Source: an uncultured Alphaproteobacteria bacterium (GTDB lineage: Bacteria > Pseudomonadota > Alphaproteobacteria > Rhizobiales > Aestuariivirgaceae). From it: DNA of 64,000 bases. The position numbers and the translations under genes are program-made. This document shows, piece after piece, positions 25,702 to 34,978 of this stretch (within the stretch, counting starts at the first letter, position 1; each line of letters opens with the position of its first letter). Below the pieces are notes generated by a model that searched no databases, was not told where the DNA came from, and saw only the letters and a program-made list of their open reading frames with translations. Location: assembly GCA_945957365.1 (NCBI GenBank), contig CAMFKI010000001.1:62001-126000 (forward strand), in the 5' to 3' direction.

Positions 25702-27009
25702 ATGAGCAATGCGATCTTCACCAAGGACTTCAAGCCCCGCCCCTTCTGGTGGGAGGCCCATGAACCAAAGCCGCTGCCCGAGGTGGCGCTGCCGAAACAG
25801 GCGCGCGTCGTCATCGTCGGCGCCGGCTATGCCGGGCTCAACGCGGCGCTGGAACTGAACCGCGAGGGGCTGGACTGCATCGTGCTCGATGCCAACGAGC
25901 CGGGCTTCGGTGGCTCCTCGCGCAATGGCGGCATGGTGTCGGGCGGCGTGAACGTCGGCAAGCGCTACATGGCCAAGGCCATGACCGACCAGGAGGCAGC
26001 ACCCTTCCTCAACGATGCGGCCGATGCCTTCACCCATGTCGAGCAGCTGATCGCGCGCGAGAACATCGACTGTGGCTGGCACCGCGCCGGCTATTTCCTC
26101 GGCGCCTGGTGCAAGAGCCATTACGACAGCATGGCCCACAAGGTGGAGCTGCTCAACGAAACGGCACGTGCCGAGGCCTATCTGGTGCCGCCGGAGAAAC
26201 AGCGCGAGGAGATCGGCTCGGACTACTACCGCGGCGGCCTGGTGGTGGGACGTGCCGGCCACCTGCACCCCGCGCTGTTCTTCAAGGGCCTGCTGACGCT
26301 GTGCCAGCAGCGCAACATCCCGATCGCCACGAAAACGCCGGCGACGAAACTCACCCAGACCGGCGCCGGCTGGCGCGTGGACACGCCGCGCGGCGCGATC
26401 GAGGCGGGCGACGTGATCATCACCACCAATGGCTATACCGGCGACGTCACGCCGGAGCTGAAGCGCCGCGTGGTGCCCGTCGGCTCCTACATCATCGCCA
26501 CGGAAGTGCTGCCGCCGGACCTCGCCAAGACCATCAGTCCGAAGAACCGTTCCTTCGCCGACACCCGGCGCGTGCTGACCTATTACCGCATGTCGCCCGA
26601 CGGCAAGCGGCTGATCTTCGGTGGCCGCGCCAAATTCGGCCACACCGACCCGGTCGAAACGGCCCCCATTCTCTATGGCTTCATGACCGACCGCTTCCCG
26701 CAGTTGAAGGGAACGAAGATCACCCACGCCTGGACCGGCAACGTGGCCTTCACCCTCGACGAGATGCCGCACATGGGCAAGTTCGACAACATGCACTATG
26801 CGCTGGGCTGCAACGGTTCGGGCGTCGCCATGATGAGCTATCTCGGCCACCAGACGGCGCGCAAGATCGCCGGCAAGGTGAACCATGTCTGCGCCTTCGA
26901 CCGGCCGGAATTTCCCGACCACGCGCTCTATACCGGCAACACCTGGTTCCTGCCGTGGATCGGGCGCTACTTCCGCACCCGCGACTGGATCGACCGGCGT
27001 TTCGGATGA
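25702..27009 (+). CDS. FAD-dependent amine oxidoreductase (PuuB/DadA-like)
   Basis: This 435-residue protein belongs to the DAO family (gamma-glutamylputrescine oxidase-like). It has the FAD-binding VVIVGAGYAGLNAALEL near residue 37, the SSRNGGMVSGG loop and the C-terminal GCNGSGVAMMSYLG. Such enzymes oxidise secondary amines or D-amino acids. Substrate is not certain, though nearby genes suggest amine or amino acid use. Its stop overlaps the start of a GNAT acetyltransferase gene (ATGA). Confidence 0.87.
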   Translation: MSNAIFTKDFKPRPFWWEAHEPKPLPEVALPKQARVVIVGAGYAGLNAALELNREGLDCIVLDANEPGFGGSSRNGGMVSGGVNVGKRYMAKAMTDQEAAPFLNDAADAFTHVEQLIARENIDCGWHRAGYFLGAWCKSHYDSMAHKVELLNETARAEAYLVPPEKQREEIGSDYYRGGLVVGRAGHLHPALFFKGLLTLCQQRNIPIATKTPATKLTQTGAGWRVDTPRGAIEAGDVIITTNGYTGDVTPELKRRVVPVGSYIIATEVLPPDLAKTISPKNRSFADTRRVLTYYRMSPDGKRLIFGGRAKFGHTDPVETAPILYGFMTDRFPQLKGTKITHAWTGNVAFTLDEMPHMGKFDNMHYALGCNGSGVAMMSYLGHQTARKIAGKVNHVCAFDRPEFPDHALYTGNTWFLPWIGRYFRTRDWIDRRFG

Positions 27010-27530
27010 TCTTCGAGACGGCGCGGCTCATCGCCCGGCGCTTCCGGCCCGACGACCTTGCAGACTTCGTCGCGATGCGCAGCGACCCCGAGGTGGCGCG
27101 GTTTCAGGGCTGGGAGAATTACGACGAGGCGGCCGGCCGCGTGTTCATTGCAGAGCTGGCTGAACGGGCGCCGGGTCAGCCGGGGTGGTTTCAGTTCGCC
27201 CTGGTGGAGAAGGAGACGCAGGCCTTCGTGGGCGACTGCGGCCTCGATGTTCATGCCGAAGACCCAGGGCTCGCCCGCATCGGCTACACCATCGTTCGCG
27301 CCCAATGGAACAGGGGTCTAGCGAGTGAGGCGGTGTCGGGGCTGGCCTCTTATGCGTTTTCCCACTTTCCCATCACCATGGTCACGGCCTCACTCGATCC
27401 CCTGAACGGCGCCTCCTGCAGGGTTCTGGAGAAGGCAGGATTTGTCCGCTCTGGAGTGTACGGTGAAACGGCGTGGTTCAAGGGCGAGTGGCCGGACGAC
27501 CTCGTATACGCCCGCCGGCGCGGCGATTGA
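27006..27530 (+). CDS. GNAT acetyltransferase (RimJ/RimL-like)
   Basis: This 174-residue protein is a GNAT domain of the RimJ/RimL type: ETARLIARRFRPDDL at the start, IGYTIVRAQWNRGLASEAV (acetyl-CoA binding) and NGASCRVLEKAGFVRSGVYGE near the end. These enzymes acetylate protein N-termini, amines or antibiotics; specificity cannot be read. It is coupled to the upstream amine oxidase, so it may acetylate a related amine. Confidence 0.88.
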   Translation: MIFETARLIARRFRPDDLADFVAMRSDPEVARFQGWENYDEAAGRVFIAELAERAPGQPGWFQFALVEKETQAFVGDCGLDVHAEDPGLARIGYTIVRAQWNRGLASEAVSGLASYAFSHFPITMVTASLDPLNGASCRVLEKAGFVRSGVYGETAWFKGEWPDDLVYARRRGD

Positions 27531-27570
27531 TCGCTTGCCAGAAGTTGCACCGAACCTGTAAGTTTAGGCG

Positions 27571-28011
27571 ATGCGCATCACGGTGTTTACCGATTATTCC
27601 CTGCGGGTTCTCATCCAGGCGGCGATCCGCCACCCGGAGAAAGTGACCATCGACGAGGTGGCGAAAGCCTATGGGATTTCGCGTAACCACTTGATCAAGG
27701 TGATCAATGAGCTGGGGCGGGCGGGCTTCCTCGTCACCCAGCGCGGGCGCTCCGGCGGCTTCACCCTCGCAAGGCCGGCTGACAAGATCCTGGTCTCGGA
27801 GATCGTCAAGTTCGGGGAGGACGGACAGCCCCTGGTGGAATGCTTCGATGCGGCGCGCAACACCTGCGTCATCACGCCCGCCTGCCGCCTGAAGGGCGTG
27901 ATCGCCGAAGCCCGCCGCGCCTTCTTCGACGTTCTCGGCAAGTACACCATTGCCGACGTCTGCGTGAACCGCGAGGCCCTGCTTCGCCACCTCGGCCTCA
28001 CCTCCGCATAA
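27571..28011 (+). CDS. nsrR: Rrf2 family regulator, NsrR-like nitric oxide sensor
   Basis: This 146-residue Rrf2 protein has a winged helix at the N-terminus (VAKAYGISRNHLIKVINELG, GGFTLA wing) and three cysteines in ECFDAARNTCVITPAC, the expected Fe-S cluster ligands. NsrR proteins lose DNA binding when their cluster reacts with nitric oxide. Its position directly upstream of nirK supports that role. Regulation of nirK is likely combined with the FNR/NnrR-type box downstream. Confidence 0.88.
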   Translation: MRITVFTDYSLRVLIQAAIRHPEKVTIDEVAKAYGISRNHLIKVINELGRAGFLVTQRGRSGGFTLARPADKILVSEIVKFGEDGQPLVECFDAARNTCVITPACRLKGVIAEARRAFFDVLGKYTIADVCVNREALLRHLGLTSA

Positions 28012-28023
28012 ATCGTTCCGCTG

Positions 28024-28039
28024 TTTGATCCCGGTCAAA
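28024..28039 (+). promoter_or_regulatory. FNR/NnrR/DNR-type box upstream of nirK
   Basis: TTTGATCCCGGTCAAA matches the FNR/CRP-like dyad TTGAT-N4-GTCAA used by NnrR, DNR and FNR regulators of denitrification. Its centre lies about 66 bases before the nirK ATG, and AT-rich sequence follows it, as expected for an activator site. Confidence 0.75.
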
Positions 28040-28097
28040 CGCCTGCGTCGAATAACTTGTATGTATTATGCAACAAATTCGAAAGTAGGAGACGAAC

Positions 28098-29264
28098 ATG
28101 TCGAAGATTCTGAGCCAGGCCATGGAAAGCCGCCGCGGCTTTCTGAAGGCGACGGGCCTTGCCGGCCTCATGACTCTCGCGGCCGGTACCGCCGCAGTGG
28201 CGGAAGATGCGGCCAAGCCCGCCCATCAGCCGGACCCCGCCGTGGCGGCCGAGATCGCCAAGCTGCCGCGCGTCCGGCAGGTTCTGGTCGATCCGCCCTT
28301 CCTGCCGCAGCATGAGCAGGTCGCCACGGGCGGCCCTAAGGTGGTCGAGATCACGCTGCCCATCCACGAGAAGAAGCTGCAGATCGACGAGGACGGCACC
28401 GAGGTCTGGGCCCTCACCTTCAACGGGACGGTTCCGGGCCCGATGATCGTCGTCCACGAGGGCGACTACGTCGAGGTGACGCTGCAGAACCTCGCCACCA
28501 ACCTGATGGAACACAACATCGACTTCCATGCAGCGACCGGCGCCTTGGGCGGCGGTGCACTGAGCAAGATCCAGCCCGGCGAACAGGTTGTGCTGCGCTG
28601 GAAGGCGATCAAGCCCGGCGTCTTCGTCTATCACTGCGCGCCCGGCGACATCATGATCCCCTATCACGTCACCCACGGCATGAACGGCGCCATCATGGTG
28701 CTGCCGCGCGAAGGCCTGAAGGATGCCGAGGGCAAGCCCTTCACCTATGACCGCGCCTATTTCGTCGGCGAGCAGGATTTCTACGTGCCCCGTGACAAGG
28801 ACGGCACCTACAAGAAGTATGAGAGTGCGGGCGACGACATGGCGGATGCGCTGGACGTGATGCGCACGCTGATCCCCACCCATGAAGTGTTCAACGGCAA
28901 GGTGGGCGCTCTGACCGGCGAGAATGCGATGAAGGCCAAGGTCGGCGAGACCGTGATGTTCATCCATTCGCAGGCGACGCGCGACACCCGGCCCCACCTG
29001 ATCGGCGGCCACGGTGAACTCGTCTGGGAAGGTGGCTCGTTCAAGGACAAGCCCGATACCAACCTCGAAACCTGGCTGATCCGCGGCGGCTCCGCCGGGG
29101 CCATGGTCTATACCTTCAAGCAGCCCGGCGTTTACGCCTATGTGAACCACAACCTGATCGAGGCCGTGATGCTGGGCGCCACCGCGCATGTGGTGGTGGA
29201 AGGCCAGTGGAACGACGACCTGATGACCCAGGTGCAGAAGCCGGGCCCCATCCAGGCCACGTAA
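28098..29264 (+). CDS. nirK: Copper-containing nitrite reductase
   Basis: This 388-residue protein reduces nitrite to nitric oxide in the periplasm. A Tat signal ([12 protein letters not shown]) is at the N-terminus. Type 1 copper ligands are the His in MEHNIDFH, the Cys in YHCAPG, the His in PYHVTHGM and that Met. Type 2 copper ligands are the second His of NIDFH, the His of YHC and the His in YVNHN. The catalytic Asp (NIDFH) and His (LIGGHGE) are present. The type 1 loop reads [10 protein letters not shown] where PWHVVSGMNG is usual. No nor or nos genes are nearby. Confidence 0.96.
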   Translation: MSKILSQAMESRRGFLKATGLAGLMTLAAGTAAVAEDAAKPAHQPDPAVAAEIAKLPRVRQVLVDPPFLPQHEQVATGGPKVVEITLPIHEKKLQIDEDGTEVWALTFNGTVPGPMIVVHEGDYVEVTLQNLATNLMEHNIDFHAATGALGGGALSKIQPGEQVVLRWKAIKPGVFVYHCAPGDIMIPYHVTHGMNGAIMVLPREGLKDAEGKPFTYDRAYFVGEQDFYVPRDKDGTYKKYESAGDDMADALDVMRTLIPTHEVFNGKVGALTGENAMKAKVGETVMFIHSQATRDTRPHLIGGHGELVWEGGSFKDKPDTNLETWLIRGGSAGAMVYTFKQPGVYAYVNHNLIEAVMLGATAHVVVEGQWNDDLMTQVQKPGPIQAT

Positions 29265-29275
29265 GGAGAAGAAGC

Positions 29276-29977
29276 ATGCTTGCCCTCGTGAGCATGGTAA
29301 AGTGGACTGCAGCAGCGGCGGGGCTTTCGGGCCTCGCCGTGGCTGCGTTGCTGGGCCTGCATCAGCCTGCGCCCGACCACGTCCGCTTCCGCCCGGTAGC
29401 GATGGCCGATGGCACCACGCTCATCGTCATGACCCGCGAAGTCACCCGGCGCGAGTGGAAGGCCTGTGCCGATGCAGGGTCCTGCGAGGACCTCACCGGC
29501 GCCATCGCTGCCAGTGAACCCGACAAGCCGATGACGGGTGTGAACCGCTTCGACGTCGAGGCCTATCTCGCCTGGGTGAACGCCAACAGCCGCCACGAAT
29601 TCCGCCTGCCGACAGCGGCCGAGTGGAAAGACTTCGCCGCCGCCCTGCCCCGCGCCAAGTTCAGCAAACTGTTCGACGATCCGCGCCTTGCCTGGGCGGC
29701 GGACTACGGTTCGATGCCCGCGATCTCCGGCGTCATCCGCCCCAGCGGCGGATTCGGCGCGCTGCCCAACGGCATCTCGGACCTCTCGGGCAATGTCTGG
29801 GAGTGGACAGCCACCTGCGCCAAGGACGGCTTCGCACCCGACCGCTGCCCCGCCTACAAGGTCGAGGGCCAGCACGAGACGGCGCTGTCGGTCTTCGTGC
29901 GCGAACCCTTCAACGGCGGTTGCGCCGCAGGCACGCCGCCCAACCACGTGGGACTTCGCCTCGTCACCGAGGACTGA
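29276..29977 (+). CDS. nirV: NirV-like protein (formylglycine-generating enzyme fold)
   Basis: This 233-residue protein has a membrane/signal segment at the N-terminus, then a SUMF1/FGE-sulfatase-like domain: TREVTRREWKACADAG, RLPTAAEWKDFA, NGISDLSGNVWEWTA and a closing NHVGLRLV. NirV is typically encoded after nirK and has an uncertain role in nitrite reductase function or maturation. AAGGAGAAG precedes the ATG at 29276, 11 bases after nirK, so they form one operon. Confidence 0.87.
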   Translation: MLALVSMVKWTAAAAGLSGLAVAALLGLHQPAPDHVRFRPVAMADGTTLIVMTREVTRREWKACADAGSCEDLTGAIAASEPDKPMTGVNRFDVEAYLAWVNANSRHEFRLPTAAEWKDFAAALPRAKFSKLFDDPRLAWAADYGSMPAISGVIRPSGGFGALPNGISDLSGNVWEWTATCAKDGFAPDRCPAYKVEGQHETALSVFVREPFNGGCAAGTPPNHVGLRLVTED

Positions 29978-29980
29978 GCT

Positions 29981-30337
29981 TCAGCCGCAGCGCGCCTGCA
30001 TGTGCCACTTGCCTCCCGTAAACGTGGGGTTGGCTTGCAACTGGCCCTTCTGGCCTTCAGGGCAGGCGAAATAGCCGAGCGACGAGGTCGCCACGGCGAT
30101 GGCATCCTTCTGCTGCGACGGCCCCATGCCCGACACCGCCATATCGAACAGACCCGGCCCCTTGGGTGCGAAATCGAGGTGATAGGTCTTGCCGTTGTAG
30201 AAGATCGGCTCGCTGCGCGGCGCCATCACCGCCTGGGCGGCCGGCTTGTCATGGGTCACGCGCACGTCGGACTGGCTGCAGGCCGAGAGGCCCAGCGCCA
30301 CCACGAGAAGAATCAAGCCGGGCCTGAATTTTTGCAT
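29981..30337 (-). CDS. Small lipoprotein of unknown function
   Basis: This 118-residue protein has a lipoprotein signal (LILLVVALGLSAC, lipobox LSAC at residues 17-20), then a globular region with two cysteines (FACPEG and the C-terminal QARCG). No family is recognised. The ATG at 30337 fixes the signal peptide; the longer open frame on this strand to 31480 is antisense to the aminotransferase gene. It is convergent with nirV. Confidence 0.7.
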   Translation of the reverse strand: MQKFRPGLILLVVALGLSACSQSDVRVTHDKPAAQAVMAPRSEPIFYNGKTYHLDFAPKGPGLFDMAVSGMGPSQQKDAIAVATSSLGYFACPEGQKGQLQANPTFTGGKWHMQARCG

Positions 30338-30394
30338 GGGCGCCTTATGCCTGCCGCGCCTCGACCGGGCAAGCGCAGTGACGTATAGGGGGCC

Positions 30395-31606
30395 ATGACC
30401 CAGTTCGACCCCGCCGCCCTGCTCGTTTCCCGTTCGAAGACCGCCGATGAAGGCGCCATCATCCGCATGTCGCAGCGCGCCCGCGAAATTCGCGCCGGCG
30501 GTGCGGACGTGGTGAGCCTGACGCTGGGAGAGCCTGACTTCGACACGCCGGACAACATCCAGCAGGCGGCCACGGCGGCGATGAAAGCGGGCTTCACCCA
30601 TTATTCGCCGGTCATGGGCATTCCGGAACTCCGCGCCGCCCTGTCGAAGAAGCTCAAGTCGGAAAACGGCCTCGATTACGCGGCGAACGAGATCGTGCTG
30701 GCCAATGGCGCGAAGCAGGCCATCGCCAATGCCATGCTGTCGATCATCGAGCCGGGCGACGAGGTGATCATGCTGGCGCCCTTCTGGGTGTCCTACGAGA
30801 TCACCGTGCGTTTTGCCGGCGGCACGCCCGTCGTGCTGCAGTCCGGTGTCGCGGAGAACTACAAGGTGCCGGCCAGCCGCATCGCCGCCGCCATCACGCC
30901 GAAGACCAAGCTCATCGTGCTGAATTCGCCGTCCAACCCCTCGGGCGCGGTGTGGAACAAGGCGGAGCTCGAGCAGCTGGCCGACATCGTCAGGGCGCAC
31001 CCGCATCTGATGGTGATGTCGGACGAGATCTATGAATACATCATCTACGACGGCGAGATGAATTCGATCGGTTCGCTGCCCGGCATGCGCGAGCGGACGA
31101 TCACCGTGAACGGCTTCTCCAAGGGCTTTGCCATGACCGGCTGGCGCCTCGGCTATGCGGCGGCCCCCGAACCCATCGCCAGGGCCATGGCCCGCATGCA
31201 GAGCACCATCACCGCAGGCGCCAACCAGTTCGTGCAGCGCGCCGCCGTCGCGGCACTCGAGGGCCCGCGTGACTCGGTCGAGCGCATGCGCCAGGAATAC
31301 CGGCTGCGCCGCGACATGGTTCAGGGTGGGCTCAACGCCATTCCGGGCGTGAGGATGGGCAACATTCCAGCGACCTTCTACGCCTTCCCCGATGTCTCCG
31401 CCCTGCTCGGCAAGAAGGCCGGCAACCACGTGCTCGATACCGCGGATGCGCTGTGCGACTGGCTGCTCGATGAGCACCACGTCGCCACCGTCCCCGGCAC
31501 CGCCTTCGGCGCACCCGGATCGATCCGGCTGTCCTTCGCCTGCAGCGAGGCCGAAATCGGCAAGGCCATGGCAAGGATGCAGAAGGGATTGGGGTCGCTG
31601 GTCTAG
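30395..31606 (+). CDS. aatA: Class I aspartate aminotransferase
   Basis: This 403-residue PLP enzyme has the class I fold: GEPDFDTPDNI, ANGAKQAI, NSPSNPSGAV, SDEIYEYI, and the PLP lysine in NGFSKGFAMTGWRLGY (about residue 244). It transfers amino groups between aspartate and 2-oxoglutarate, or in subgroup Ib between aspartate/prephenate and keto acids. It appears monocistronic and is followed by a palindromic repeat. Confidence 0.9.
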   Translation: MTQFDPAALLVSRSKTADEGAIIRMSQRAREIRAGGADVVSLTLGEPDFDTPDNIQQAATAAMKAGFTHYSPVMGIPELRAALSKKLKSENGLDYAANEIVLANGAKQAIANAMLSIIEPGDEVIMLAPFWVSYEITVRFAGGTPVVLQSGVAENYKVPASRIAAAITPKTKLIVLNSPSNPSGAVWNKAELEQLADIVRAHPHLMVMSDEIYEYIIYDGEMNSIGSLPGMRERTITVNGFSKGFAMTGWRLGYAAAPEPIARAMARMQSTITAGANQFVQRAAVAALEGPRDSVERMRQEYRLRRDMVQGGLNAIPGVRMGNIPATFYAFPDVSALLGKKAGNHVLDTADALCDWLLDEHHVATVPGTAFGAPGSIRLSFACSEAEIGKAMARMQKGLGSLV

Positions 31607-31626
31607 CGCCCCGTCACTGCCGACGA

Positions 31627-31769
31627 GCCCTCATCCGCCCTGTCGGGCACCTTCTCCCATTGCTGCGCAACGGGAGAAGGACTCGGGGCGCGCGCGCGCG
31701 ATCTCCCCACGAGTCCTTCTCCCGTCGGCGAAGCCGATGGGAGAAGGTGGCCGAAGGCCGGATGAGGGC
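31627..31769. repeat. Palindromic intergenic repeat, family C
   Basis: GCCCTCATCCG...CACCTTCTCCCA and its inverse TGGGAGAAGGTG...CGGATGAGGGC enclose inner inverted arms ACTCGGGG/CCACGAGT, with a short GCGCGCGC run at the centre. It lies in the gap 31607-31796, which holds no gene. A related element is at 61935-62093. Confidence 0.8.
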
Positions 31770-31796
31770 CCCCGCAGTTGACAGACCGTTGAACCC

Positions 31797-34700
31797 CTAC
31801 TCCGCCGCCTTCGGCACGGGCTCGCGGTCATTGGCGGGCGCCGGGAGATGCGGGGCCAGCACGTCGGAGGCGTTCTCGCGGTCGTGCATGTGGCGGCGGT
31901 CGCGCGCCACGAAGGAATAGATCGCGGGCGTGATGAACAGCGTGAACAGCGTGCCGATGGTCATGCCGGCGGCGATGACCACGCCGATGTCGAAGCGGCT
32001 CTTGGCGCCGGCCCCATTGGCGACCAGCAGCGGCGTGACGCCGATGACCATGGCGGCCGTCGTCATCAGGATGGGCCGCAGTCGCGTGGCGGCGGCTTCC
32101 TTGATGGCCGTGTCCTTGTCGTAGCCCTTGGTCTCCTGCAGCTTGTTGGCGAACTCCACCATCAGGATGCCGTGCTTGGCGATGAGGCCGATGAGCGTCA
32201 CGAGGCCGATCTGGGTGTAGATGTTGATCGTGCCTGAACCCAGGTTGATCGGCGGGTTGTTCATCATCGCGCCATTGATCTCGCCCAGGATGAACAGCAC
32301 GAGAAGTGCTCCGAACACCGTGGCCGGCAGGCCGATCAGGATGATGAACGGGTCCCGGAAGCTTTCGAACTGCGCGGCCAGAACGAGGTAGATCAGCAGC
32401 AGCGCCACCGCGAAGGTGATGGCCAGCGTGTTGCCTTCCTTCACGAACTGGCGGCTCTCGCCCTTGAAGTCATAGGCCATGCCCTGCGGCATGATCTCGT
32501 CCGCCTTCTGCTGCAGGAAGGCGATGCCCTCGCCGATGGTGCGGCCGGGGAACGGCACGCCCTGCAGCATGGCGGAGTTCAGCTGCTGGAAGGTGGCGAG
32601 CCCGTTGGGCTGCACCGTCTTCGAGACTTCGGTGAAGGCCGAAAGCGGCACCATCTGCCCATCCGCCGCGCGCACGCGGTAGCTGAGGATCTGGTCCACA
32701 GTCGAGCGATCGGTGCGCGGCACCTGCGGGATCACCTGGTAGCTGCGGCCATCGACCGTGAAGCGGTTGACGTTGTTGCCGCCCAGAAGTGTGGCGAGCG
32801 TGGCGCCGACGTCGCGCATGGTGACGCCCAACCGGTTGGCGCGGTCCTTGTCGACAACCAGCTCCACCTGCGGCGTCTGGAAGCGCAGGTCGGCGTTGGT
32901 GAAGATGAACAGGCCCGACTTGTCGGCCTCCGCCTTCAGCTTGTCGAGCGTGTCGGCGAGCCTGGTGTAGTCACCCGGATAGGTGAGAACGAACTCGATC
33001 GGCAGGTCGCCCGCGCCGACCGGAATGGCCGACGGCGCGGTGGCGAAGATGTTGACGCCCGACACCGCCTTGAACTTCGGCTGCAGCTCGCCCATCACCG
33101 AAAGGTCGGACCGCTTGCGCTCGTCCCACGGCTTGAGGATCAGGCCCATGAAGGCCTGGTGGGTGTTGGGGAAGCCGTCGATGGCGAAGAGGTTCTGGCG
33201 CTCCGGAATGGCCATGAAGGTCTTGGTCAGGTCTTCGGTATAGGTCGTCAGATAGTCGAGGTTGGTGTGCTCCGGTGCGTTGACGAAGGCGAACAGCACG
33301 CCCTGGTCTTCCGCCGGCGCCAGCTGGCGGCCGATGGCGTTGTAGAGCACGCCCGACAGCACGATCATCATCACGGCGACCCAGGCGAAGACCGAGCGCT
33401 GCTTGATGGTGCCGTCGAGGCGGCGCCGGTAGAAGCGCTGCAGCCCGCCGAACACGCGTTCGACGATCCGGCCGAACCACGACAGCTTCTCGTGCGACTT
33501 CAACATCTTCGACGTCATCATCGGCGACAGTGTGAGGGCGATGACGCCCGACACGACGACAGCACCCGCCAGGGTGAAGGCGAATTCGCGGAACAGCGCG
33601 CCGGTCAGGCCCGAGGTGAAGCCGATGGGTGTATAGACCGCGGCCAGCGTGATGGTCATGGCGATGACCGGGCCGGTGATCTCGCGCGCGCCGCGCAGCG
33701 CCGCGTCGAAGGGCGTCATGCCCTCCTCGATGTGGCGGTGGATGTTCTCGACGACCACGATCGCGTCGTCGACCACGAGGCCGATGGCGAGCACCAGGGC
33801 GAGCAGCGTCAAGAGGTTGATCGAATAGCCGAGCGCCACAAGCACCAGGGCGACACCGATCAGCGACAGCGGGATGGTGACCACCGGGATGATCGTCGAC
33901 CGGATCGAGCCGAGGAACAGGAAGATGACGACGATGACGATGATGCCCGCCTCGAGCAGGGTCTTGCCGACCTCCCAGATCGAGGCATTGATGAACAGTG
34001 TCGCGTCATAGGCGATGTTGGCCTGGAGACCCGTGGGCAACAGCCGCTGGATTTCCGGCATGGTGTTGCGCACCGTGTTGATGACGGTGAGCGGATTGGC
34101 GTCGGGCGTCGTCTGGATGCCCATGAACACGGCCTTCAGGCCGTCGAAGGCGGACTTGGTGTCGTAGTTCTCGGGCCCCAGATCGACCGTCGCGACCTGG
34201 CCCAACCTGATCACCGTGTCGCCGCGCGTGGCGACGACGAGGTTCTCGAACTGCTCGGGCGTGGCCAGCGAGGTCTGGGCGTTGATGTTCTGCTGGGTGA
34301 AGTCAGACTTCACCTCGCCCGCTGCCGTGGTGAAGTTGTTCGACGCGAGCGCGTTGCGCACGTCGAGCGGGGTGATGCCGAGGGAGGCCATCTTCTCCGG
34401 ATCGAGCCAGACGCGCATGGCAAAGGTCGAGCCGCCGAGGATTTCGGCCGATGCGACACCGTTGATCGCCTGCAGCTTCGGCTTCACCACGCGGTCGAGG
34501 TAGTCCGAGATCTGCGGCGCCGACATCTGGTCCGACTTGAACGAGATGTACATCAGCGCGAAGCCGGCACCGGTGGTGCGCTTCACCACGGGGTCGTTCG
34601 CCTCCTCCGGCAGCACGCCCTTCACTTCGTTCACCTTGGAGAGAACGTCGGCGAGCGCACGGTCGGCATTGGCGTCGAGCCGCAGCTTCAGCGTGATGGT

Positions 34701-34967
34701 GGAGACATTCTGCGAGGACCGCGACTCGATGATGTCGACGCCCTCGGTGGAGGCCACCGCCTGCTGCAGCGGCGTGGTGATGAAGCCCTTGATCTGGTCG
34801 GCGTTGGCGCCGGGATAGACCGTGGTGATCTCGATCTTGGTGTCCGACACCTCCGGGAACTGGCGGATCGGCAGCTTGAGCACGGCCTGGAGGCCCGCCA
34901 GCAGGATGAGCAGGCTGACGACCGTCGCGAGGACGGGGCGCTTGACGAAGATGTCGGTGAAATGCAT
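31797..34967 (-). CDS. RND efflux pump permease (HAE-1 family)
   Basis: This 1056-residue inner-membrane proton antiporter has the RND layout: a helix at the N-terminus (MHFTDIFVKRPVLATVVSLL), a large periplasmic loop, helices 2-6 with the proton-relay aspartates in GLVVDDAIVVVENI, a second loop and helices 8-12. It exports hydrophobic or drug-like compounds with the adaptor encoded upstream; an outer-membrane TolC partner is not nearby. It starts 12 bases after the adaptor stop. A large open frame on the opposite strand (33159-35234) is a codon-bias shadow. Confidence 0.92.
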   Translation of the reverse strand: MHFTDIFVKRPVLATVVSLLILLAGLQAVLKLPIRQFPEVSDTKIEITTVYPGANADQIKGFITTPLQQAVASTEGVDIIESRSSQNVSTITLKLRLDANADRALADVLSKVNEVKGVLPEEANDPVVKRTTGAGFALMYISFKSDQMSAPQISDYLDRVVKPKLQAINGVASAEILGGSTFAMRVWLDPEKMASLGITPLDVRNALASNNFTTAAGEVKSDFTQQNINAQTSLATPEQFENLVVATRGDTVIRLGQVATVDLGPENYDTKSAFDGLKAVFMGIQTTPDANPLTVINTVRNTMPEIQRLLPTGLQANIAYDATLFINASIWEVGKTLLEAGIIVIVVIFLFLGSIRSTIIPVVTIPLSLIGVALVLVALGYSINLLTLLALVLAIGLVVDDAIVVVENIHRHIEEGMTPFDAALRGAREITGPVIAMTITLAAVYTPIGFTSGLTGALFREFAFTLAGAVVVSGVIALTLSPMMTSKMLKSHEKLSWFGRIVERVFGGLQRFYRRRLDGTIKQRSVFAWVAVMMIVLSGVLYNAIGRQLAPAEDQGVLFAFVNAPEHTNLDYLTTYTEDLTKTFMAIPERQNLFAIDGFPNTHQAFMGLILKPWDERKRSDLSVMGELQPKFKAVSGVNIFATAPSAIPVGAGDLPIEFVLTYPGDYTRLADTLDKLKAEADKSGLFIFTNADLRFQTPQVELVVDKDRANRLGVTMRDVGATLATLLGGNNVNRFTVDGRSYQVIPQVPRTDRSTVDQILSYRVRAADGQMVPLSAFTEVSKTVQPNGLATFQQLNSAMLQGVPFPGRTIGEGIAFLQQKADEIMPQGMAYDFKGESRQFVKEGNTLAITFAVALLLIYLVLAAQFESFRDPFIILIGLPATVFGALLVLFILGEINGAMMNNPPINLGSGTINIYTQIGLVTLIGLIAKHGILMVEFANKLQETKGYDKDTAIKEAAATRLRPILMTTAAMVIGVTPLLVANGAGAKSRFDIGVVIAAGMTIGTLFTLFITPAIYSFVARDRRHMHDRENASDVLAPHLPAPANDREPVPKAAE

Positions 34968-34978
34968 CGCCCGTGTCC

